Assembly (NCBI RefSeq): GCF_013744875.1
Contig: NZ_CP059399.1
Coordinates: forward strand, 6,386,001-6,450,000
Origin: Nocardia huaxiensis
GTDB lineage: Bacteria; Actinomycetota; Actinomycetes; Mycobacteriales; Mycobacteriaceae
DNA: 64,000 nucleotides
Reading direction: 5' to 3'
Position 1 is the first letter of the stretch. Each line of letters starts with the position of its first letter. Shown here piece after piece: positions 58,667-64,000 of this stretch. The notes under the pieces were generated by a model. The model was not told the DNA's origin, did not search any database, and saw nothing but the letters and a program-made list of their open reading frames with translations. A program made the position numbers and the translations under genes.

Positions 58667-59692
58667 TCAGGACGCGGTAGCGGGCGCTTCGAACCGGGAC
58701 AGGGCGAGTAGCCGGGAGATGGCTCGCAAGTACTTCTTGCGGTAACCGCCGTCCAACATCTCCTGGGTGAAGATCTCGTCCAGCTTCGCGCCGGAGACCG
58801 TCACCGGGATACCCGCGTCGTAGAGACGGTCGGCCAGCACCACAACGCGAAGCGCCACAGCCTGATTCGGGACCGGATGCACGCCGCGGATGTAGACCGC
58901 CGACACATCGTGGATCAGCGCGCCGAAACGCGACGGGTGCAGGGTGCTCAGGTGCTCGAGCAGCTGATCGAAATCGTCGAGGGTGGAACCCGGTGTGGCG
59001 GCGGCCTTTTCGACCAGCACGTCATCGGCGGTCGGCTCGGGCGCGGGCGGCAGGTCACGGTGCCGGTAGTCGGGGCCGTCCACGCGGATCGGCTCGAACA
59101 GCGAACCCAGCTTCTTGATCTCACGCAGGAAGTCCTGCGCGGCGAAACGGCCCTCACCCAACTGGCCCGGCAGCGTGTTCGAGGTCGCCACGATGGACAC
59201 CCCGCGCTGGGTCAGCTCGGTCAGCAGGCGCGAGACCAGCATGGTGTCGCCCGGATCATCGAGCTCGAACTCGTCGATGCACAGGATCGAATTGCCCGAC
59301 AGCCGCTCCACCGCATTGTTGAAGCCCAGCGCGCCAACCAGATTGGTGACCTCGCCGAAGGTGCCGAACGTCTTGGGCGAGGGCACGCTGTGGAAGATCG
59401 AGGCCAGCAGGTGGGTCTTGCCCACACCGAAGCCACCGTCCAGATACAGCCCGATGCCGCTCACCGGCTTCTTCTTGCCGAACAGCGACTTCTTGTCCGC
59501 GGCCTTGCGCAGCTTGGTGACCGAGTTCGCGAACTCTTCGGCCTTCTTCACCGCCGCGGCCTGCGAGGGCTCCTTCGGGTCCGGGATATAGGACGCGAAG
59601 CTCACCTCGTCGAAGGTGGGCGGAGGAACCATCTGGGCCACGAGCTGGTCTGCCGGAACTTCCGGGTGGCGATCGACGAGGCGTTGTTGCAC
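58667..59692 (-). CDS. zapE: ZapE/AFG1-type cell-division ATPase
   Basis: 341 residues from a GTG. P-loop GGFGVGKTH (Lys92), Walker B ILCIDEFELDD, sensor motif SIVATSNTLP, and the typical ending GGYRKKYLRAISRLLAL. The family (ZapE in proteobacteria, AFG1/LACE1 in mitochondria) binds FtsZ or handles membrane proteins. The orthologue in M. tuberculosis is Rv2670c, and the next genes are in the same order as there. Confidence 0.92.
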   Translation of the reverse strand: MQQRLVDRHPEVPADQLVAQMVPPPTFDEVSFASYIPDPKEPSQAAAVKKAEEFANSVTKLRKAADKKSLFGKKKPVSGIGLYLDGGFGVGKTHLLASIFHSVPSPKTFGTFGEVTNLVGALGFNNAVERLSGNSILCIDEFELDDPGDTMLVSRLLTELTQRGVSIVATSNTLPGQLGEGRFAAQDFLREIKKLGSLFEPIRVDGPDYRHRDLPPAPEPTADDVLVEKAAATPGSTLDDFDQLLEHLSTLHPSRFGALIHDVSAVYIRGVHPVPNQAVALRVVVLADRLYDAGIPVTVSGAKLDEIFTQEMLDGGYRKKYLRAISRLLALSRFEAPATAS

Positions 59693-59727
59693 CGCTGCAG
59701 CCTACTGACGTGGTGTGATGACTTCTC

Positions 59728-60498
59728 ATGCAGCGTATGCCGAATGCGACCCACCTCACAGCCCTCAGCCACGACGACCTGGTGCGCATGTACGCCTACC
59801 CGGTCGCTCCGGTGCGGCCGTGGATCCGGGTCAACTTCGTCACCAGCATCGACGGGGCGGTGACCGTGGACGGACGATCCGGCGGACTGGGCACACCCGC
59901 CGACAAGACCGTATTCCGAATACTGCGGGATCTGGCCGATGTGGTCGTGGTCGGCGCGGGCACCGTCCGCGCGGAGAATTACGGGGCGGCGCATACGGAT
60001 TCGCAGCTGCGGACACGGCTGTACCACCACGGGTTCGGCGGCGATCCCGATGGGGCCGCACCCCGGATCGCGGTCGTCAGCGGCAGCGCCGCGCTGGATC
60101 CGACGAGCCGGTTGTTCACCGACACCGGAGCCCATCCACTCGTCATCACCACCGCCGACGCACCCGCCGACCGCAAGCGAGCCCTCGCCGACGCGGGCGC
60201 GGAAGTCGTGGAGGCGGGCGAAACCTCGGTCACCCCGGCCGCCCTGTCCGGCGTGCTCGCCGAACGCAGGATGCGCCGCGTGCTGTGCGAGGGCGGGCCG
60301 TCCCTGTTCGGTGATCTCATTGCCGCCGAAGCCGTCGACGAACTCTGCCTGACCGTGTCTCCACTGCTGGTCGCGGGCTCCGAAGGCCGAATCTCGGTGT
60401 CCCCCAACACCGTGCCCACACCTATGAGCTGCCGGCATCTGCTCTTCGACGACGACGGCACCATTCTCACCCGATGGGAGCGCACCCACACCCACTGA
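59728..60498 (+). CDS. RibD C-terminal-type pyrimidine reductase
   Basis: 256 residues. RibD_C motifs: RPWIRVNFVTSIDGAVTVDG, LADVVVVGAGTVRAENYG, and LCEGGPSLFGDLIAAEAVDELCLTVSPLL. NADPH-dependent reductase fold shared with dihydrofolate reductase. The M. tuberculosis relative Rv2671 reduces dihydrofolate when overexpressed and can bypass antifolates. No deaminase domain is present. Divergent from zapE by 35 bp. Confidence 0.9.
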   Translation: MQRMPNATHLTALSHDDLVRMYAYPVAPVRPWIRVNFVTSIDGAVTVDGRSGGLGTPADKTVFRILRDLADVVVVGAGTVRAENYGAAHTDSQLRTRLYHHGFGGDPDGAAPRIAVVSGSAALDPTSRLFTDTGAHPLVITTADAPADRKRALADAGAEVVEAGETSVTPAALSGVLAERRMRRVLCEGGPSLFGDLIAAEAVDELCLTVSPLLVAGSEGRISVSPNTVPTPMSCRHLLFDDDGTILTRWERTHTH

Positions 60499-60534
60499 GT
60501 GAAAGCGGTCACCGAACCTGGCAGGCTGTAGCGC

Positions 60535-62103
60535 ATGCGCTGGACTCGGGCCGCTCTGCTGGCGTCGACATTTTCGATCCTGGTGACCACCGGCTGTGGT
60601 GCCGGGCCCTCCGATCGTCCCGCCGTCGCGGTGGAACGCCCGCATCAGGGCGGGGTGGTCGCACCGTCGACGACACCGGGCGAGGCGACAGTTCCCGAAC
60701 CCGAGACACCGAAAACCGATCTCACGTGGCGGGATTGCACCGCACCGACGTTCAACCTGCTGTCGCTGGGCGCACCGCCCGCAGGGTTGGTGCTCGAATG
60801 CGCCGAATACACCACACAGGTCGACGCGACCGGAACCGTGGCGGGCAACTTCCGCACCGCGGCGCTGCGGGCGCGCACCGACAAGACACCCCTCGACGTC
60901 GCGCCGCTGGTGCTGACGTCGGGAACCGACCGCGCCTCCACCGCCACCCTCGCCGGACTCGCGGCCGGGCCGGGCGGCACCGCCACCCTGGCCGCCCGGC
61001 CCATCGTGGCCGTCGACCGGCGCGGCATCGGCAGCTCGCAGGCCGTCAACTGCATGACCACGCAGATCCGCGCCGACCTCGCCAATCAGGCCCAATTCAC
61101 GCGCGGCACAACCGATCCCGTGGACGCGGTGGCCGGGCTCAGCCAGGACGCCACCATCGCCTGCCTGGACTTCCTCACGCCCGCGCAGAACACCTTCGAC
61201 AATGCGCACGCCGCCGACGACATCGAACAGCTGCGCCGGCAGTGGCAGGTCGAGCACATCTCGCTGCTGGGCACGGGCAGTGGCGCGGCGGTCGCGCTCA
61301 GCTATGTGCGCAAGTACGGCGATCACCTCGCGCGGCTGGTGCTGGATTCGCCGCAGCCCGTCGGACTCGACGCCGTGGGACGCGCCGAACAGCAGGTGCG
61401 CGGATCCGAGGCGGCACTGACCGCGTTCGCGCAACGCTGTGCGGGACTGGGCTGTTCGCTCGGCGGGGATCCGCGCACGGCCGTCATCGACCTGGTGAAC
61501 AAGGCGGGCAGCGGCGCGCTCGGGGAGCTGTCGGCAGCGGCGCTGGTGACCACGCTCAGCGGCTTCCTCAGCGACCCGCGCATGGACAATGCGCAGATCA
61601 CCCAGTTCGCCGATGCGCTGTCGGCGCTGGGCCGGGGCGACCGCGGACCCATCGGGCCGTACGTGCTGCGCGAGGCCGCCGCCATCGCCAATGACGGGGC
61701 GTTCGTCAACGAGTGCAGCGACAACCTGCAACCCGCCACGCCCGTGCGCGCCAAGGAACTCGCCACCACCTGGGCCACGCAGTACCCGGTCTTCGGCAAG
61801 GTCGGCGCCATCGATCTGATGGTCTGCTCGGCCTGGCCGGCCGCCGCCGCCGTGCCCTCGCTCACCGGAAAATTCGACAAGCCCGTCCTCGTGCTCGGCG
61901 GCAATGCCGACCCCGTGAGCGGCCCCGATGCCCGCCCGACCGTCACCGGCGTGCTCGGCACCGTCGGCGCGCGCACCGCCACCGTGGTCTGGCAGGGCTG
62001 GGGTCACCCCACCTACGCGCACTCCGGCTGCGCCCAGCAGGCGGTCGACGAATATCTGAAGGGAGCGACGCTGCCCGCAGACGGCACGGCGTGCCCCGCG
62101 TGA
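60535..62103 (+). CDS. Secreted alpha/beta hydrolase lipoprotein (TAP-like)
   Basis: 522 residues. Lipobox VTTGC at about residue 21. Nucleophile elbow LLGTGSGAAVALSYVRKYG (Ser in GTGSG), oxyanion region AVDRRGIGSS, and the C-terminal TAP-like part with PVLVLGGNADPVSG (Asp) and WQGWGHPTYAHSGC (His). This matches the tripeptidyl-aminopeptidase/SlpE-like group and the Rv2672 position in M. tuberculosis. It likely cleaves peptides or esters at the cell surface. Confidence 0.9.
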   Translation: MRWTRAALLASTFSILVTTGCGAGPSDRPAVAVERPHQGGVVAPSTTPGEATVPEPETPKTDLTWRDCTAPTFNLLSLGAPPAGLVLECAEYTTQVDATGTVAGNFRTAALRARTDKTPLDVAPLVLTSGTDRASTATLAGLAAGPGGTATLAARPIVAVDRRGIGSSQAVNCMTTQIRADLANQAQFTRGTTDPVDAVAGLSQDATIACLDFLTPAQNTFDNAHAADDIEQLRRQWQVEHISLLGTGSGAAVALSYVRKYGDHLARLVLDSPQPVGLDAVGRAEQQVRGSEAALTAFAQRCAGLGCSLGGDPRTAVIDLVNKAGSGALGELSAAALVTTLSGFLSDPRMDNAQITQFADALSALGRGDRGPIGPYVLREAAAIANDGAFVNECSDNLQPATPVRAKELATTWATQYPVFGKVGAIDLMVCSAWPAAAAVPSLTGKFDKPVLVLGGNADPVSGPDARPTVTGVLGTVGARTATVVWQGWGHPTYAHSGCAQQAVDEYLKGATLPADGTACPA

Positions 62104-62161
62104 AATTCCGTGCAGCACGCTCGAACACCGTGGGTCGCCGCATACTTGACGGTGGCTTTCG

Positions 62162-63502
62162 GTGTACCGTGCCCAGGTGTTCCTTCGCCAGCTCGAGCCC
62201 CGCACCGCTCGGACCACCGCCGAGGTCCTGAACTTCGCACTGTGGCCGTTCGCGGTCCTGACCGTGCTGAACCGGGTCATCATCAAGGCGGTCAACGGGT
62301 ACATCACCGATGACTTCCGGCCGGTGTACAACGCGTCGCTGCACTTTCTCAACCGGCAGCCCATCTACAACGCGAACTTCGACTCGACCGATCCGCACTA
62401 CCTGTACCCGCCCAGCGGGACGCTGCTGATCTCTCCGCTGGCGATCCTCGATCCAGAGAAGTCGCGGTGGTGCTTCATTCTGCTGAACGCCGCCGCGATC
62501 ATCCTCGCCGGGTATTTGTTGTTGCGGCTGTTCAACTTCGGGCTCTCCTCGGTGGCCGCGCCGGCCCTGCTGCTGGCCATGTTCGCCTCCGAGACGGTGA
62601 CGAACACGCTGGTGTTCACCAATATCAACGGGTGCCTGTTCCTGTTGATGGTGGTGTTCTTCCATCTCATGCTCAAGCGCCAATGGCTATGGGCGGGTGT
62701 GGCAATCGGGCTCACCATCGCGGTCAAGGGGCCGCTGCTGGCGCCACTGCTGGTGATTCCGCTGGTGCTGCGCGGGCGCGGACAGTGGCAGGTGCTGGTG
62801 ACCGCGCTCGGAATTCCGGTGGCGCTCAACCTCGCCGCGTGGCCGCTCATCGTGGACTACAAGCAGTTCTGGACGCACACGCTGCCGTATCTGTCGGAGT
62901 CGCGGGACTACTTCAACAGCGCGATCGTCGGCAACGCCGGCTACTACGGTGTCGCCGACTGGCTGACCTGGACCATGCGCATCGTCATCGGCGTGCTGGT
63001 GCTCATCTCGCTGTGGCTGCTGTACCGGTACTACCGCGACGACGAGGTGTTCTTCATCTGCACCACGTCCGGCATCCTCATCACCGCGACGCTGCTGCTC
63101 GGCTCGCTGGGCCAGATGTACTACTCCATGTACCTGTTCCCGCTGCTCATGACCGTCGTGCTGCGAAACTCGCTGCTGCGCAACTGGCCTGCCTGGGTGG
63201 CCATCTTCGGATTCATGTCCTACGACAAGTGGCTGTCGGATCGCTGGCAGAGCGCCGGGCGCACCCTGGAATACCTGCGCACCACCTTCGGCTGGGGGCT
63301 GCTGCTCATCGTCATCTTCTGCGTGCTCGCCGACCGCTACCTGGCGGCCAAGCGGGAGGGACGGCTGGAGACCGGCAAGACCCTCGACCCGGCCTGGATG
63401 CATCCGGAAACGGCTGTCGCCGCAGCCGCTCCGACGCGCAACGGCCGAGGTCACACTTCCGACAGCACTCCGTTCGAGCCGGAAACCGCTCCCACGCATT
63501 AG
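62162..63502 (+). CDS. aftC: AftC-type alpha-(1->3)-arabinofuranosyltransferase
   Basis: 446 residues from GTG. A polytopic GT-C (family 87) enzyme: about 10 transmembrane helices, the early loop DDFRPVYNASLHFLNRQPIY with the catalytic Asp pair, and LYPPSGTLLISPLAILDP. In M. tuberculosis Rv2673 adds the 3,5-branching arabinofuranose units of arabinogalactan and lipoarabinomannan from decaprenyl-phosphoarabinose. Neighbour genes match the mycobacterial order. The C-terminal 60 residues are cytoplasmic and polar. Confidence 0.9.
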   Translation: MYRAQVFLRQLEPRTARTTAEVLNFALWPFAVLTVLNRVIIKAVNGYITDDFRPVYNASLHFLNRQPIYNANFDSTDPHYLYPPSGTLLISPLAILDPEKSRWCFILLNAAAIILAGYLLLRLFNFGLSSVAAPALLLAMFASETVTNTLVFTNINGCLFLLMVVFFHLMLKRQWLWAGVAIGLTIAVKGPLLAPLLVIPLVLRGRGQWQVLVTALGIPVALNLAAWPLIVDYKQFWTHTLPYLSESRDYFNSAIVGNAGYYGVADWLTWTMRIVIGVLVLISLWLLYRYYRDDEVFFICTTSGILITATLLLGSLGQMYYSMYLFPLLMTVVLRNSLLRNWPAWVAIFGFMSYDKWLSDRWQSAGRTLEYLRTTFGWGLLLIVIFCVLADRYLAAKREGRLETGKTLDPAWMHPETAVAAAAPTRNGRGHTSDSTPFEPETAPTH

Positions 63503-63511
63503 CGTGGAGGC

Positions 63512-63952
63512 ATGAGTTCCGACTCCGACACCTCGCTACCGGCCCCGCGTATCCAGCTCACGCCGCAGGAATGGCGGGCCAAACTCTCCCCCGAGGAGTA
63601 CCGGGTCCTGCGTGAAGCAGGCACCGAACGCCCCTTCGTCGGCGAGTACACCGACACCGAAACCGAAGGCGTCTACTCGTGCCGGGCCTGCGGAGCCGAA
63701 TTGTTCCGCAGCTCCGAGAAATTCCACTCCCACTGCGGCTGGCCCTCCTTCTTCGACCCGGCCAAGTCCGACGCCGTCATCCTCAAAGCCGACGACTCCC
63801 TCGGCATGCACCGCGTGGAAGTCCTCTGCGCCAACTGCCACAGCCACCTCGGCCACGTCTTCGAAGGCGAGGGCTACAACACCCCCACCGACAAGCGCTA
63901 CTGCATCAACTCCATCTCCCTGCGTCTGATGCCGGACTCCCCCACCGCCTGA
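63512..63952 (+). CDS. msrB: Peptide methionine-R-sulfoxide reductase MsrB
   Basis: 146 residues. Zinc motifs CRACG and CANCHSHLGHVF, substrate loop FHSHCGWPSFFDPA, and the catalytic Cys in RYCINSISLRL. It reduces methionine-R-sulfoxide in proteins. GTGGAGG precedes the ATG. Same position as Rv2674 after aftC. Confidence 0.96.
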   Translation: MSSDSDTSLPAPRIQLTPQEWRAKLSPEEYRVLREAGTERPFVGEYTDTETEGVYSCRACGAELFRSSEKFHSHCGWPSFFDPAKSDAVILKADDSLGMHRVEVLCANCHSHLGHVFEGEGYNTPTDKRYCINSISLRLMPDSPTA

Positions 63953-64000
63953 CTACCTGTCCTGCTTGTCCCACGGCTGCTCACCCAGCCAGCAGGGATA
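63953..64000 (-). CDS. C-terminal 15 codons of a gene leaving the window
   Basis: Reading from the right edge the codons end Y-P-C-W-L-G-E-Q-P-W-D-K-Q-D-R-stop. It directly abuts the msrB stop. By mycobacterial synteny it could be the Rv2675c/Rv2676c position (methyltransferase or HemQ), but too little is visible to name it. Confidence 0.4.
   Translation of the reverse strand, partial: YPCWLGEQPWDKQDR

Noticed and set aside
59602..62364. Minus-strand open frame of 920 codons opposite the RibD-like, TAP-like and aftC genes
   Set aside because: No domain signal; the plus strand has a lipobox, catalytic motifs and the known synteny.

Overview
The window is a very GC-rich actinobacterial chromosome segment, most likely from Nocardia or a close relative in the Mycobacteriales. 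The clearest pointers are an AftC-type arabinofuranosyltransferase, so an arabinogalactan cell wall, in a block syntenic with Mycobacterium tuberculosis Rv2670c to Rv2674 (58.7-64.0 kb). Others are a CtpI-type P-type ATPase, a secreted cutinase, a secreted PtpB-type phosphatase, an Scr1/DUF397 pair and many GTG starts. There are no rRNA genes, no recognisable transposase or integrase, and no CRISPR array.

Layout. 0-6.6 kb: an SRPBCC protein cut by the left edge, a divergent TetR regulator, an ABC1/UbiB kinase-like protein, small DUF proteins, a lipoprotein and a secreted protein. 6.6-9.0 kb: a minus-strand cluster of three Roadblock/LC7 proteins and a DUF4388-like winged-helix protein with overlapping genes but no GTPase beside them. 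9.3-11.5 kb: an RsiV-like lipoprotein and a UGT glycosyltransferase separated by a 33-bp-arm hairpin repeat. 11.5-12.2 kb: an orphan terminator and a tRNA-Gly/tRNA-Val pair. 12.2-17.2 kb: a beta-propeller protein, an AbiEi-like/DUF559 protein, a DUF4254 protein, an XRE-DUF5753/DUF397 pair and a lipoprotein. 17.5-24.7 kb: an envelope locus with an Ala/Pro-rich secreted protein, two paralogous single-pass proteins with NTF2-like tails, two P-loop-like proteins without the Walker lysine, a cutinase and a small pilin-like membrane protein. It contains an 11-copy 27-bp minisatellite lying between the arms of the same hairpin repeat, and a second tRNA-Gly.

24.8-31.8 kb: a sigma-region-4/TnsA-like fusion protein and a metal-ATPase operon in which the CtpI-type protein is split at a G7 tract. 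31.9-41.0 kb: a tail-anchored CoiA-like protein, an MFS/GNAT pair, an ABC-F protein with a possible leaderless leader peptide, an ABC exporter with a GbsR/MarR regulator and a strong operator palindrome, a TetR, and an MpaB-family oxygenase. 41.0-49.3 kb: one long minus-strand gene string (three small membrane proteins, three Thr/Asp-rich repeat proteins, an Hsp70-like ATPase, a coiled-coil protein and a P450). I know no described system of this composition, and it is the best candidate for a new one here. 49.4-58.6 kb: a LAL-type LuxR regulator with a small HTH protein, a hemerythrin-SRPBCC fusion, a TPR-LuxR regulator, an FAD monooxygenase/TetR divergent pair sharing a 42-bp palindrome, and PtpB. 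58.7-64.0 kb: zapE, a RibD-like reductase, a TAP-like lipoprotein hydrolase, aftC, msrB and the tail of one more gene.

Functions were assigned by reading translations and motifs; no database search was run, so domain names are recognition-based.
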